Shown piece after piece: positions 37,127-46,718 of a stretch of 50,276 nt of DNA. A program made the translations under genes and the position numbers. The notes below the pieces were generated by a model that saw only the letters and a list, made by a program, of their open reading frames with translations, was not told the DNA's origin and did not search any database. Location: positions 1-50,276 of the forward strand of contig JAUYPV010000030.1 in assembly GCA_030697555.1 (NCBI GenBank). Direction: 5' to 3'. This DNA is from Hyphomonadaceae bacterium. Its GTDB lineage: Bacteria; Pseudomonadota; Alphaproteobacteria; Caulobacterales; Hyphomonadaceae. Position 1 is the stretch's first letter. Every line of letters starts with the position of its first letter.

Positions 37127-38475
37127 TCGAACCTGAGCGCCTCGACCGGGTTGAGCCGCGCCGCCCACATAGACGGGATGATCGACATGACCAGCGTGAC
37201 CAGGAACGCCGCGCCGCCAACGCCGCCAACTTCAGCCCACTCAAGTTTCGCTGGCAGCGCGTCGAGCTGGTAGATGTCGGGCGGGAACAGGCAGAAGCCC
37301 AGCAGGCCTTCGAGAAAATGCTGGATGTCCGCGATGAACAGCGCGGACAATACGCCGAGCGCCACCCCGGTGCCGACGCCCGCCATGCCGAGGAACGTCC
37401 CTGCCATCATGAAGATGCGCACGACACCCGCACGCGTAGACCCAATGGTCCGGAGAATAGCCACATCGCGCGTCTTGTTCTTCACGAGCATCAGCACGCC
37501 AGTGATGATGTTGAGCGCGGTGATGACCACCACGATGAACAGGATCAACCGCATCACGTTCCGCTCGACAACGAGCGCGGTGACATAGGTGCCGTTCCGG
37601 TTGATCCAGCTCTGCGCATACGGCAGCTGGTCGCGCATCAGCTCGTTGACGAAGGTCTCCGCTGAATCCGGATCGGAGATCCGCACACCGAGGATCGGGT
37701 AACCCTCGTCCTGCCCAAAAAGCCTTTTCCCAGCTTCGATAGGCAGGAACGCGATATAGCGATCATACCGCTCATTGCCGACATGGAAGACTGCCGAAAC
37801 GGTATAGGTGACCGTGCGGGGCGCGGTGCCAACAATGGTGCGTGCGCCGTTTGACTGCGTCAGCGAAACCTTGTCGCCCACGCCAACGCCCAGCGCATAG
37901 GCAAACGCATCTCCGACCACGATGTCCCGCGATTGCGCGCCTTCGTCGCCAAAGCGGTCAAGCGATCCGGAACCTGTCGGCCCGCGACCGATCGCTGAAC
38001 ACCGATGCTTCGGCTTGCCCTCCGCCTGCGCCGCCGAGGCGCTGGCGATGCTCTGGGTGATCAGCTTGTTGGCGCGAAGGTCTTCCGGGCGGACGCCGCG
38101 AACCTGGACGCCGTCGCTCCGGTTGAAGGCGGGAGCGGAAGCCAGCGCCGTCCCCTCCAGCATAGGCTCAACGGAGATGACGCCGGGACGCATGCGAATC
38201 TGCTCAATGATCGAATCCGTCTGCACCTGCGGCAGGCCACGCGTATCGATAAAGGCGTGCGGCTCGAAGCCGATAATCTTCGAGATCAATTCCAGCCGAA
38301 AACCGTTCATGATCGACATGGTGAGGATAAGCGCCCAGACGCCGAGCGTGATGCCGATCACCGAGACGACCGAGATGAAGGCCAGGCCGCCGTGCTCGCG
38401 CTTGGCGCCGAGATAGCGCAGCGCCAGCATCCGCTCGAACGGGCCGAATGGGCGCTCGATGATGCGACCTTCCAT
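37123..38475 (-). CDS. lolC: Lipoprotein-releasing ABC transporter permease LolC/E
   Basis: The membrane subunit of the Lol system. The protein is 450 residues: an N-terminal helix with ALRYLGAKREHGGLAFISVVS, a periplasmic MacB-like domain, and three C-terminal helices containing the FtsX fold (VAILRTIGSTRAGVVRIF). The C-terminus reads PSMWAARLNPVEALRFE. Around residues 145-185 there is an extra polar segment (QAEGKPKHRC...GSGSLDRFGDEGAQ), longer than I expect for LolC. Only one permease gene is present, so it probably forms a homodimer (LolF-like), as in other alphaproteobacteria. It starts directly after the proS stop. Confidence 0.93.
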   Translation of the reverse strand: MEGRIIERPFGPFERMLALRYLGAKREHGGLAFISVVSVIGITLGVWALILTMSIMNGFRLELISKIIGFEPHAFIDTRGLPQVQTDSIIEQIRMRPGVISVEPMLEGTALASAPAFNRSDGVQVRGVRPEDLRANKLITQSIASASAAQAEGKPKHRCSAIGRGPTGSGSLDRFGDEGAQSRDIVVGDAFAYALGVGVGDKVSLTQSNGARTIVGTAPRTVTYTVSAVFHVGNERYDRYIAFLPIEAGKRLFGQDEGYPILGVRISDPDSAETFVNELMRDQLPYAQSWINRNGTYVTALVVERNVMRLILFIVVVITALNIITGVLMLVKNKTRDVAILRTIGSTRAGVVRIFMMAGTFLGMAGVGTGVALGVLSALFIADIQHFLEGLLGFCLFPPDIYQLDALPAKLEWAEVGGVGGAAFLVTLVMSIIPSMWAARLNPVEALRFE

Positions 38476-39807
38476 CTAGGCGCCCTTCGCGGCGAGGCAG
38501 CGCTTGATGGCTGCGTCGAGGCTCATCTCCTCGGTCACGCCCGTCTTGCGGTCCCGCACCTCGACGACACCGGCCTTGACGCCCTTGGGCCCCACGACCA
38601 GCACCAACGGCACGCCGATCAACTCCATGGTCGAAAACTTGGCGCCAGGACGCTCCGCTGTGTCGTCATACAGCACGTCGAAGCCGGCGTTCTGGAGCTG
38701 CTCGTATGCGCTCTCGCAGACCTTGGTCACCTCGTCGTCGTCGGCGCGCAGGCTCACGACGGCTACCTCAAACGGCGCCACGGCCGCGGGCCAGATCACG
38801 CCTTTGTCGTCATGGCTCGCCTCGATGATGGCGCCGACCAGGCGGGATACGCCGATGCCGTACGAGCCCATCTCGACGGGAATGTTCTTCCCGTCAGCGG
38901 TCGTAACTTCGGCCTTCATCGGCGCAGAATACTTCGTGCCGAAGTAGAAGATATGGCCGACCTCGATGCCGCGCGCAGAGAGGCGGCGCTCGACGGGTAC
39001 TTCTTTCTCGAAGCGCGCCGCGTCATGCATCTCTTCGGTCGCCGCATAGAGTTTTGTACGTTTCTGCACCTCGGGCAGGAGGTCCTGATAGAAATCGAGG
39101 TCCTCGCCCGGCGGCGGCATGTCGACCAGCGCACTGTCGCAGAACACTGCGCTCTCGCCTGTGTCGGCAAGCACGATGAATTCGTGGCTGAGGTCCCCGC
39201 CGATCGGGCCCGTGTCCGCCCGCATCGGTACAGCCTTGAGGCCCATGCGGCTGAACGTGTTGAGGTAGGCGCAGAACATCCGGTAGTAGGCCTGCTTCGC
39301 GGTCTCCACCGAAACGTCGAACGAGTAGGCATCCTTCATCAGAAATTCGCGGCCGCGCATCACGCCAAACCGCGGACGGACTTCGTCCCGGAACTTCCAC
39401 TGGATGTGATAGAGGTTGAGCGGGAGCTGTTTGTACGAGCGAACGTACGACCGGAAGATGTCCGTAATCATCTCTTCGTTCGTCGGTCCGTAGAGCATCT
39501 CGCGCTTATGCCGGTCGACGATACGCAGCATCTCCTTGCCGTAGGCGTCGTAGCGACCGCTTTCCTTCCAGAGATCAGCGGACTGGATCGTAGGCATCAG
39601 CAGCTCAACCGCCCCAGCCCGCTCCTGCTCCTCGCGAACGATCTTTTCGATCTTATGGAGCACACGCATGCCCAACGGCAGCCACGAATAGATCCCCGCG
39701 CCGTTCTGCTTGATCATCCCCGCCCGCAGCATGAGCTGGTGCGACACGATCTGCGCGTCAGCGGGCGCCTCTTTGAGGGCGGGAAGGAAATAGCGGGAGA
39801 GACGCAT
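38476..39807 (-). CDS. proS: Prolyl-tRNA synthetase, short bacterial form
   Basis: Charges tRNA-Pro. It is a class II synthetase of 443 residues. Motif 1 is near [17 protein letters not shown], motif 2 in [21 protein letters not shown] and motif 3 in [14 protein letters not shown]. The anticodon-binding domain occupies the last ~95 residues. The ~180-residue editing insertion of E. coli ProRS is absent, the usual alphaproteobacterial form, so Ala-tRNA-Pro clearance should need a free-standing editing protein elsewhere. The stop TAG is immediately followed by the lolC ATG. Confidence 0.97.
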   Translation of the reverse strand: MRLSRYFLPALKEAPADAQIVSHQLMLRAGMIKQNGAGIYSWLPLGMRVLHKIEKIVREEQERAGAVELLMPTIQSADLWKESGRYDAYGKEMLRIVDRHKREMLYGPTNEEMITDIFRSYVRSYKQLPLNLYHIQWKFRDEVRPRFGVMRGREFLMKDAYSFDVSVETAKQAYYRMFCAYLNTFSRMGLKAVPMRADTGPIGGDLSHEFIVLADTGESAVFCDSALVDMPPPGEDLDFYQDLLPEVQKRTKLYAATEEMHDAARFEKEVPVERRLSARGIEVGHIFYFGTKYSAPMKAEVTTADGKNIPVEMGSYGIGVSRLVGAIIEASHDDKGVIWPAAVAPFEVAVVSLRADDDEVTKVCESAYEQLQNAGFDVLYDDTAERPGAKFSTMELIGVPLVLVVGPKGVKAGVVEVRDRKTGVTEEMSLDAAIKRCLAAKGA

Positions 39808-39820
39808 TACAGGCCCTGTT

Positions 39821-39859
39821 CCGGGGGCAAATTGGTTGAGGCTGGATACCCGCCCCCGG
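39821..39859 (-). other. GC-rich inverted repeat before proS
   Basis: CCGGGGGC (39821-39828) and GCCCCCGG (39852-39859) form a perfect 8-bp stem with a 23-nt loop in the 79-bp gap between the DUF1467 gene and proS. On the transcript the stem ends about 13 nt before the proS ATG, touching its AGGG ribosome-binding site. There is no U-run, so it is more likely a leader or processing structure than a terminator. Confidence 0.5.
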
Positions 39860-39886
39860 GCGGCGGCGCAATGCGGATGGCTGCCG

Positions 39887-40138
39887 CTATTCCTTTGGAA
39901 TCAGGAACTCCAGCCAGCCCATGAACAGGGTTAGCCACACCAGGATTGTGATGATTGCCGCCCCCGCCGTCGCGATCAGGATTTTGGGACGGAAACTCGG
40001 CTTTTCCGGCGCGCCCCGCTCTGTGCCTGGGGCAACGGCGCCCGCCTCATGCTGGCTGCGCGTGCCGGCAGAAAGAATCGGCAGGAACACCAGCCACCAC
40101 GAGCAGACAAAAACGACGATGGCTTCGAATATGCCCAT
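39887..40138 (-). CDS. DUF1467-family small membrane protein
   Basis: An 83-residue protein with two hydrophobic helices: residues 3-24 ([20 protein letters not shown]) and about 53-78 ([20 protein letters not shown]). A polar 28-residue loop between them contains [16 protein letters not shown]. It matches the alphaproteobacterial DUF1467 family as I know it; function is unknown. It sits 9 bp after mce and upstream of proS, a neighbourhood kept across the class. No catalytic residues are evident. Confidence 0.85.
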   Translation of the reverse strand: MGIFEAIVVFVCSWWLVFLPILSAGTRSQHEAGAVAPGTERGAPEKPSFRPKILIATAGAAIITILVWLTLFMGWLEFLIPKE

Positions 40139-40147
40139 CCGCAGACC

Positions 40148-40567
40148 TTAGTGATGGCCCTTGGGCGTTTCCATGAGTTCGATCAGCACACCGTCCGAAT
40201 CCTTCGGGTGGATGAAGATCACCAGCGTGCCGTGAGCGCCTATGCGCGGCTCGCCCAGCACTTTGGCGCCCTTCTTCTCCATCTCGGCCTTGGCCTCATG
40301 GATATCCTTCACCTCGAAGCAGACATGGTGCTGTCCACCCTTCGGGTTCTTCTCGAGGAAGTTGATGATCGGCGATTTCTCGCCCAGCGGCTCGATGATC
40401 TCAAGCTGGGTGTTCGGCAGGTTCACGAACCCCACGCGCACGCCCTGCGCCGGCATGTCGAAGGGCTGCACGAACTCCGTTGCGCCATAAAGCGTGCGAT
40501 AGGTCTCGAACGCCTTTTCCACCGAAGGCACTGCGATGCCGATATGATTCATGCGGCCGATGGTCAT
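40148..40567 (-). CDS. mce: Methylmalonyl-CoA epimerase
   Basis: Interconverts (2S)- and (2R)-methylmalonyl-CoA between propionyl-CoA carboxylase and methylmalonyl-CoA mutase. It is a glyoxalase/VOC-fold protein of 139 residues: MNHIGIAVPSVEKA opens the first beta-alpha-beta-beta-beta module (metal His at HIG), QHHVCFEVKDI opens the second, and Glu in VLIELMETP is the terminal metal ligand. Mutase and carboxylase genes are not in this window. It is 14 bp after rnj, probably co-transcribed. Confidence 0.93.
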   Translation of the reverse strand: MTIGRMNHIGIAVPSVEKAFETYRTLYGATEFVQPFDMPAQGVRVGFVNLPNTQLEIIEPLGEKSPIINFLEKNPKGGQHHVCFEVKDIHEAKAEMEKKGAKVLGEPRIGAHGTLVIFIHPKDSDGVLIELMETPKGHH

Positions 40568-40581
40568 TGCATGTCTCCCGC

Positions 40582-42243
40582 TTAGACCCTGTGTATCGTG
40601 ATATCGACCAGCGGGCGCTTGCCAAACTCGATCTCGGCGGCCCGGCGCACCGCCTTGGTCAGCACGCGCTCAATCTTCTCGTCATCAGACAGCTCTGCCT
40701 TCTTGAGTCCGCTGATCGCGGCTTCCGCCGCCTCGTCGATCGGCTCCATGGATTCATCCGCCGGCCGCCCATCCGGCTCGGAGAAACCGCGCGACACGAC
40801 AATCGGACCATCCTCGATCTTGTTGCCCGCAAGCACGACGCTCACTGACAGATGGCCGTTGTAAGCCATCTTCTTGCGCTCCCACATGCCGCCGGCTTTG
40901 TCGGAGGTGAGCACCTCGCCGTCGACATGAAGCCTTCCGGCGGGAACCTGGTCGATCACTTCGACCGGTCCCGGCGCAAGTCGAATGACATCGCCATTGT
41001 CCGGCGTGATCGCCTGCGGCACCTGCAATGACAAAGCAAAGCGGGCATGCTCCTTGATGTGCCGGCGCTCGCCGTGAACCGGAACGCTGATCTTCGGCTT
41101 CGCCCACATATACATGCGGCGCAGCTCGTCACGGCATGGATGGCCGGAAACGTGGATGTCGAACTGGCGGGATGTCACGAGACGGATGTTCCGCTCGGCC
41201 AGCATGTTCTGGATCTCGCCAATCGCGCGTTCATTCCCAGGAATGACGCGCGACGAGAAGATCACTGTATCGCCCTCGCCCATCTTCACCGACGGATGAT
41301 CGCCACGCGCGATCCGTGCCAGCGCCGCGTTCGGCTCGCCTTGGCTGCCCGTGCAGAGATAGAGAATGTTCTCGTGCGGCAGATCGGCTGCATCTTCCGG
41401 CTCGACGAAGCTATAGCCTTTCAACATACCGACGGACTGCGCTGCCCCGACAATGCGCAGCATCGACCGGCCCACGAGACATACCGAACGGCTGTTGGCC
41501 TTCGCTGCTTCGCAGGCGGACTGAACGCGCGCCACGTTGGAAGCAAAGCTGGTGATCGCCACGCGGCCGGTCTGTTCGGCCACCGCCTGTATCAGCGCCG
41601 TGCGCGCACTTCCTTCCGAACCGGCCTCGCCTTCCTCGAACACGTTGGTCGAGTCGCAGACCATGGCGAGAATGCCCTCGCGGCCAAGCTCTTCGATCTT
41701 CGCCTGATCAAAATCCTCGCCGATGAGTGGGTCAGCGTCGATCTTCCAGTCGCCCGTATGCAGGATGAGACCGAGCGGCGTGCGGATCGCAAGCCCGTTC
41801 GGTTCGGGGATGGAATGCGTCAACGTCACCATCTCGACTTCGAAAGGTCCGAACTGGCGTTTTTCCCGCAGCTGCATGATGCGCAGGTCCGCCTCGTCCG
41901 CCAGGCCGCGCTCGCGCAGCTTCTCTGCGACGAGGTAAGCCGTGAACGGTGTTGCGTAGATTGGCGCGCGCAGCCTCGGCCACAGCCAGCCGATGGCGCC
42001 GATATGGTCCTCGTGCGCGTGGGTCAGGATGATCGCTTCGATCTGGTCCGCGAACCCTTCAAGCCAGATCGGATCAGGCATGATGAGGTCCACGCCCGGC
42101 GTGGTGTCGTCGCCAAACGTCACGCCGACATCGACCACGATCCAGCGTCGGTTGTCCGGCGGGCCGTAGCCATAGGCGTTGAGGTTCATCCCGATTTCGC
42201 GACAGCCGCCAAGAGGCGCGAAGATGAGTTCGGCGCCCTTCAT
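40582..42243 (-). CDS. rnj: Ribonuclease J
   Basis: A metallo-beta-lactamase/beta-CASP nuclease for rRNA and mRNA maturation, with endo- and 5'-3' exonuclease activity. The protein is 553 residues. [13 protein letters not shown] precedes the metal-binding HAHEDHIG (75-82). LHTGDWKID and CDSTN follow, the beta-CASP region includes [15 protein letters not shown] and [12 protein letters not shown]-like motifs, and a C-terminal dimerisation domain ends the protein. The start overlaps the coaX stop (ATGA). Confidence 0.95.
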   Translation of the reverse strand: MKGAELIFAPLGGCREIGMNLNAYGYGPPDNRRWIVVDVGVTFGDDTTPGVDLIMPDPIWLEGFADQIEAIILTHAHEDHIGAIGWLWPRLRAPIYATPFTAYLVAEKLRERGLADEADLRIMQLREKRQFGPFEVEMVTLTHSIPEPNGLAIRTPLGLILHTGDWKIDADPLIGEDFDQAKIEELGREGILAMVCDSTNVFEEGEAGSEGSARTALIQAVAEQTGRVAITSFASNVARVQSACEAAKANSRSVCLVGRSMLRIVGAAQSVGMLKGYSFVEPEDAADLPHENILYLCTGSQGEPNAALARIARGDHPSVKMGEGDTVIFSSRVIPGNERAIGEIQNMLAERNIRLVTSRQFDIHVSGHPCRDELRRMYMWAKPKISVPVHGERRHIKEHARFALSLQVPQAITPDNGDVIRLAPGPVEVIDQVPAGRLHVDGEVLTSDKAGGMWERKKMAYNGHLSVSVVLAGNKIEDGPIVVSRGFSEPDGRPADESMEPIDEAAEAAISGLKKAELSDDEKIERVLTKAVRRAAEIEFGKRPLVDITIHRV

Positions 42244-43028
42244 TTCAGCTCTTTGGCTGACTGGCTGATGTTGCGCTCATACAGAATGCGCAGGCCCTTG
42301 ATGGTGATGTCGCTGTCGAAATGGTCGATACGGGTTGCGGCGCCTTCGAACAGAGAGGCGACCCCGCCGGTTGCGATTACGGTCATGGGCTTGCCGTACT
42401 CGGTCTTGATGCGTTCGACCAGCCCGTCGATCAGGTCGATATAACCCCAGAATATGCCGGACTGCATCGCGACGACCGTATCCTTGCCGATCACTTGTGG
42501 CGGTCTCTGGATCGCGACACGCGGCAATTTTGCCGCAGCCTCGTGCAGCGCCTTCATCGAAAGGTTGATCCCCGGCGCGATGATGCCGCCCTCGAACGAC
42601 CCATCGGCGCTCACGATGTCGAACGTCGTCGCCGTCCCGCTGTCGATGACAATCAGCGGTCCCGGGAAACTGGCGTGCGCGCCCACAGCGTTGACGAGCC
42701 GGTCAGCGCCCACTTCGCTCGGCTTCGGGATCAGCACCTTGACGCCCAGATCGACATTCTCGCCCACGACAAAGGGCTCAACCTTCAGATAGCGCCGCGC
42801 GAAGTTGCGCTGATTGAAAAGCGACTGCGGCACCACGGTGGAGATAATGCAGTCGTCGATGTCGCCCAGTTTCAGGCCGTTCATCTGCATCAGCGTCGAC
42901 AGCCAGACCGCATAGTCATCCGCGGTCTTGGTCATGTCCGTGGTGCTGCGCCATTGCGCCCGCCAGTCCGCGCCGTCGTGGACGGCAAAGAGCGTGTTGG
43001 TGTTGCCCGTGTCGATCGCCAGCAGCAT
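42240..43028 (-). CDS. coaX: Type III pantothenate kinase
   Basis: Phosphorylates pantothenate, the first step of CoA synthesis. Type III enzymes do not need the CoaA fold and are not inhibited by CoA. The protein is 262 residues with [13 protein letters not shown] (ATP-phosphate loop), [25 protein letters not shown] (catalytic Asp region) and GGIIAPG. It is 23 bp downstream of birA, and birA-coaX pairing is frequent. Confidence 0.96.
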   Translation of the reverse strand: MLLAIDTGNTNTLFAVHDGADWRAQWRSTTDMTKTADDYAVWLSTLMQMNGLKLGDIDDCIISTVVPQSLFNQRNFARRYLKVEPFVVGENVDLGVKVLIPKPSEVGADRLVNAVGAHASFPGPLIVIDSGTATTFDIVSADGSFEGGIIAPGINLSMKALHEAAAKLPRVAIQRPPQVIGKDTVVAMQSGIFWGYIDLIDGLVERIKTEYGKPMTVIATGGVASLFEGAATRIDHFDSDITIKGLRILYERNISQSAKELK

Positions 43029-43051
43029 TGCGCCGCTCCTTTTGGCCGATA

Positions 43052-43804
43052 CTAGCCCAATATCGAAATTTCGCCTGCCCGAACATGGGTGACCGTCCCG
43101 TCGTCCAGTTCGATGATCAAAGCCCCGTCATCCCCGAGACCTTTCATCACGCCCTCGACGCGGCCCGAGGCAGGCTGCAGCTCCACTCGGCCGCCAAGAT
43201 GGGCAGCCTTGGCCAGCCAGTCCTCGCGCGTCGCGGCGAACCCGTCATTTGTCAGCCGGGCCAGGCGCGCCCGAAATGCGATATCCAGCGCATCAAGCAG
43301 TCTCGACGCCGACAGGCCCACGCCGCCTGAGAGATTGGCAAGGCAAGCGGTTGGTCGGCCCGGCACGTCAGGCGCGCTCGCCACGTTCACGCCGAACCCT
43401 GCAGCCATCCAGAGCTGCCCGTGCTGCGTGCCCGTCTCGATCAGGATTCCCGCCAGCTTGGCCGGCCCCGCCAGCACATCGTTCGGCCATTTGAGGCGAA
43501 GGTGAGCGGTATCGACGCCGGCGGCCTTCGCTGCATCGATCACGGCCAGTCCCGCCGAGAAGCACGCAAGCGCAGCTTCAGCCGGCGGGCGCGGATAGGG
43601 CAACAGTGCTGTGGCGAAGAGATTGCCGGTCGGCGAGTCCCATTGCCGGCCCAGCCTGCCCCTGCCCGCCGTCTGCCGCTCCGCCGTCAGCCAGCAGGGA
43701 CCGGTGTCGCCCGACTGCGCCCGGCGGCGCGCCTCCTCGTTCGTTGAATCGATCTCGTCGAACCGGACAACCGGCCAGACTTTCGAGAAATCGGCGGCGG
43801 TCAT
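43052..43804 (-). CDS. birA: Biotin--[acetyl-CoA carboxylase] ligase
   Basis: Attaches biotin to carboxyl-carrier proteins through biotinyl-AMP. The protein is 250 residues with only the catalytic and C-terminal domains, lacking the DNA-binding HTH of E. coli BirA, so it cannot repress the biotin operon directly. Motifs are [11 protein letters not shown], the biotin loop [29 protein letters not shown] and GFGVNV. ATG 43804 (MTAADFSKV) lies 4 bp after the nuoN stop; an in-frame start at 43825 would overlap nuoN. Confidence 0.95.
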   Translation of the reverse strand: MTAADFSKVWPVVRFDEIDSTNEEARRRAQSGDTGPCWLTAERQTAGRGRLGRQWDSPTGNLFATALLPYPRPPAEAALACFSAGLAVIDAAKAAGVDTAHLRLKWPNDVLAGPAKLAGILIETGTQHGQLWMAAGFGVNVASAPDVPGRPTACLANLSGGVGLSASRLLDALDIAFRARLARLTNDGFAATREDWLAKAAHLGGRVELQPASGRVEGVMKGLGDDGALIIELDDGTVTHVRAGEISILG

Positions 43805-43808
43805 CGCC

Positions 43809-45230
43809 CTAGCCGGCGGATGCAAACTGGGCGGCGTCCAGCAGCATCTGGATGGCGATGGTGATCACCGGGAAGGCAAGCACGGCCGTCACAAGCACAG
43901 TCGCCGAAACGCTGAGGTCGGTGCGGTCCAGCGGCTCGCCCGGGGGCTTCATCATCATCGCCCACACCAGGCGCAGGTAGTAGCCCAGCGACACCGCGCT
44001 GGAGAGGATCCCGACGACAACCAGCCACAGCAGGTCGCCGTTGAGACCAGCCATCAACACCTGGAACTTCCCGAAGAAGCCGGCAGCCGGCGGCACGCCT
44101 GCCACCGAGAAAATCAGGATCACCATCGCCAGCGCCATGCCGGGCTTCAGCTTGAACAGGCCGTTGAGATCAGACACCTGGTCGATCGCCTGTCCGCCAC
44201 GGCGAAGCGCCAGCACGCCGCCGAAGATACCCAGTGTGCCGATGACGTAGATGGTCATGTAGACCAGCACCGATGGCGCACCCGCCTCGACGCCTGCCGC
44301 AACGCCGATCAGCGCGAAACCGACATTGGCGATGGAGGAGTAGGCGAGAATGCGCTTGATGCTGTTCTGCGCCAGCGCCCCGAAAGCGCCGATGATCATC
44401 GACAGCGCTGCGATGATAGCGATCACCATCCGCCACGAAGCCTCGTGCGGGCCGAACGTCGTGAACATCACATGCGCCAGCACGACGACGGCTGCGATCT
44501 TTGGAGCGGTGGCGAAGAACGCCACCACCGGCGCAGGCGCACCCTCGTAGACGTCGGGCGTCCAGATGTGGAAGGGCGCCGCTGAAGCCTTGAACGCCAA
44601 CCCGCAGATGATCAGCACCAGACCGAAGATCAGCCCGACCGTATTCTCGGCTGCCGCAATGGCGGCATAGCCCGTGCCGCCGGCAAAACCATAGACCAGC
44701 GACGAGCCATAGAGCAGCAAGCCGGACGCCAGCGCGCCCAGCACGAAATACTTTAGGCCGGCTTCCGATGATTTCAGGCTGTCACGCTGGAAGGCGGCCA
44801 GCACGTAGGACGACAGGCTCAGCGTCTCGACGCCGAGATAGAGAGTCATCAGATCGTTCGCCGACAGCATCACGCCCGCGCCCAGCGCCGCGAACACGAC
44901 CAGCAGCGCGTACTCGTAACGCTCCATCGAAGCGGTCTTGAGGAAGCCGCCCGACATGAACAGCGAAAGGGCGCCGAGCGCATAAGTCGCGCCTTTCGCG
45001 AACAGCACGAACGGCGACACCTTGTAGAGGCCGTTGAACGCCTCCGCATCGCCCAGCGGGAACTGCAGGAAGGCGAACACCGACGCTGCGGCAAGCGCGA
45101 TCACGGACACGAAACGCAGCAGGCCCGAAATGCGGTCGCCGCCGATAGCCGCGAGCAGCAGCGCGACGAGACCGAAGCCAGCGAGCAGCGCGTCTGGCAG
45201 GGCGACCTGGAGATCGGCGAGGAGGTTCAT
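43809..45230 (-). CDS. nuoN: NADH-quinone oxidoreductase subunit N
   Basis: An antiporter-like proton-pumping subunit in the membrane arm of Complex I. The protein is 473 residues with about 14 hydrophobic helices. The proton-channel region YLGVETLSLSSYVLAAF carries the conserved helix-5 Glu, and KASAAPFHIWTPDVYEGAP and NSIKRILAYSSIANVGF are family hallmarks. It is the last nuo gene, followed at 4 bp by birA. Confidence 0.97.
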   Translation of the reverse strand: MNLLADLQVALPDALLAGFGLVALLLAAIGGDRISGLLRFVSVIALAAASVFAFLQFPLGDAEAFNGLYKVSPFVLFAKGATYALGALSLFMSGGFLKTASMERYEYALLVVFAALGAGVMLSANDLMTLYLGVETLSLSSYVLAAFQRDSLKSSEAGLKYFVLGALASGLLLYGSSLVYGFAGGTGYAAIAAAENTVGLIFGLVLIICGLAFKASAAPFHIWTPDVYEGAPAPVVAFFATAPKIAAVVVLAHVMFTTFGPHEASWRMVIAIIAALSMIIGAFGALAQNSIKRILAYSSIANVGFALIGVAAGVEAGAPSVLVYMTIYVIGTLGIFGGVLALRRGGQAIDQVSDLNGLFKLKPGMALAMVILIFSVAGVPPAAGFFGKFQVLMAGLNGDLLWLVVVGILSSAVSLGYYLRLVWAMMMKPPGEPLDRTDLSVSATVLVTAVLAFPVITIAIQMLLDAAQFASAG

Positions 45231-45239
45231 TGTGCGCCC

Positions 45240-46715
45240 CTACTTCCCGATCAGCCGGAGGATGTCGGCCGTGGACTGCTTGGTAAGGTCGAAGGCGAGC
45301 GAGGGATAGACGCCCAGCACCAGCGTGCCGACTGCCAGCAGGCCGAGGATGAAGAACTCCACCGGCGTGACGTCCTTGATGTCAAACAGTTTCTCGTTGG
45401 TCATCTCGCCGAACACCGCACGGCGATAGAGTGTCAGCATGTAGACCGCCGACAGGATGACGCCGAGTGCGGCGCCCGCCGCAACCCACGTCGACGCCTG
45501 GAAGCCGCCAACCATGGTGAGGATCTCGCCGACGAAGCCCGACGTTCCCGGCAGGCCCACATTGGCCATCGAGAACAGCATGAACAGAGCGGCGTAGACG
45601 GGCATCCGGTGAACGAGGCCGCCATAGAAGGCGATATCGCGCGTGTGCATGCGGTCATAGATGACGCCAACGCAGAAGAAGAGCGCGCCCGAGATGATCC
45701 CATGCGAGATCATCTGGAAAATGGCGCCCTGGATCCCCGCTTCGTTGAACGAGAAGATCCCCAGCGTCACGAAGCCCATGTGTGCCACGGACGAATACGC
45801 CACTAGCTTCTTGATGTCGGTCTGCCGGAAGGCGACCAGCGAAGCGTAGACGATCGCGATCACGCTGAGCGCGAACATCAGCGGCTGGAACAGCAGGGAA
45901 GCGTCCGGGAACATCGGCAGGCTGAAACGCAGGAAACCGTACCCGCCCATCTTCAGCAGCACGGCTGCCAGCACCACCGAACCCGCCGTCGGCGCCTCGA
46001 CGTGCGCGTCCGGAAGCCAGGTATGCACCGGCCACATCGGCAGCTTCACCGCGAACGATGCAAAGAACGCCAGCCACAACCAGGTCTGCACATCCTTCGT
46101 GAACGGGTAGTTCTGCAGCGCCACGATGTCGGTCGTGCCCGACACCATGTACATGTAGATCAGCGCAACCAGCAGCAGCACCGATCCGAGAAAGGTGTAG
46201 AGGAAGAACTTGAACGCCGCATAGAGCCGGTTCTTGCCGCCCCAGACGCCGATGATGATGAACATCGGGATCAGGCCGCCCTCGAAGAACACGTAGAACA
46301 GCATCATGTCGAGCGCGCAGAACACGCCGATCATTAGTGCCTCAAGGATGAGGAAGCAGATCATGTAGTCGGCGAGACGGTTCTCGATCGACTTCATGGA
46401 TTGCAGGATGCACAGCGGCGTCAGCGCTGTCGTCAGCACGATCAGCGAGATCGCCATGCCGTCCACGCCCATCTTGTAGGACGAGCCGGCAAACCACGGC
46501 GCGCTCTCGACGAGCTGGAAGCCCGAAGCGCCGAAATCAAATCGCGACAGCGCAATCAGCGAGGCCGCTAGCGTCGCGAGCGACACAACCAGCGCCACGC
46601 CCTTGGACGCTCCGCCAGCGAAGTTTGCGCCGGCGACGATGCGGAATCCCAGGATCACCAGCGCGCCAATCACCGGCAGGAAGGTGGTCACCGAAAGGAT
46701 GGGAAGCTCTCCCAT
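45240..46715 (-). CDS. nuoM: NADH-quinone oxidoreductase subunit M
   Basis: The second antiporter-like proton pump of Complex I. The protein is 491 residues. The conserved Glu lies in [17 protein letters not shown], the helix-7 Lys region in [20 protein letters not shown], and [17 protein letters not shown] is the discontinuous-helix segment. It is 3 bp downstream of nuoL and 9 bp upstream of nuoN. Confidence 0.97.
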   Translation of the reverse strand: MGELPILSVTTFLPVIGALVILGFRIVAGANFAGGASKGVALVVSLATLAASLIALSRFDFGASGFQLVESAPWFAGSSYKMGVDGMAISLIVLTTALTPLCILQSMKSIENRLADYMICFLILEALMIGVFCALDMMLFYVFFEGGLIPMFIIIGVWGGKNRLYAAFKFFLYTFLGSVLLLVALIYMYMVSGTTDIVALQNYPFTKDVQTWLWLAFFASFAVKLPMWPVHTWLPDAHVEAPTAGSVVLAAVLLKMGGYGFLRFSLPMFPDASLLFQPLMFALSVIAIVYASLVAFRQTDIKKLVAYSSVAHMGFVTLGIFSFNEAGIQGAIFQMISHGIISGALFFCVGVIYDRMHTRDIAFYGGLVHRMPVYAALFMLFSMANVGLPGTSGFVGEILTMVGGFQASTWVAAGAALGVILSAVYMLTLYRRAVFGEMTNEKLFDIKDVTPVEFFILGLLAVGTLVLGVYPSLAFDLTKQSTADILRLIGK

Positions 46716-46718
46716 GCG

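Noticed and set aside
38005-39924. A 639-codon open frame on the plus strand opposite proS and lolC
   Set aside because: It is antisense to two well-supported genes, rich in Arg/His/Ala/Gly with no recognisable domain, and typical of the long antisense frames produced by GC-biased third codon positions.
41047-42444. A 465-codon plus-strand frame opposite rnj and the end of coaX
   Set aside because: No family resemblance, no ribosome-binding site, and fully antisense to conserved genes.
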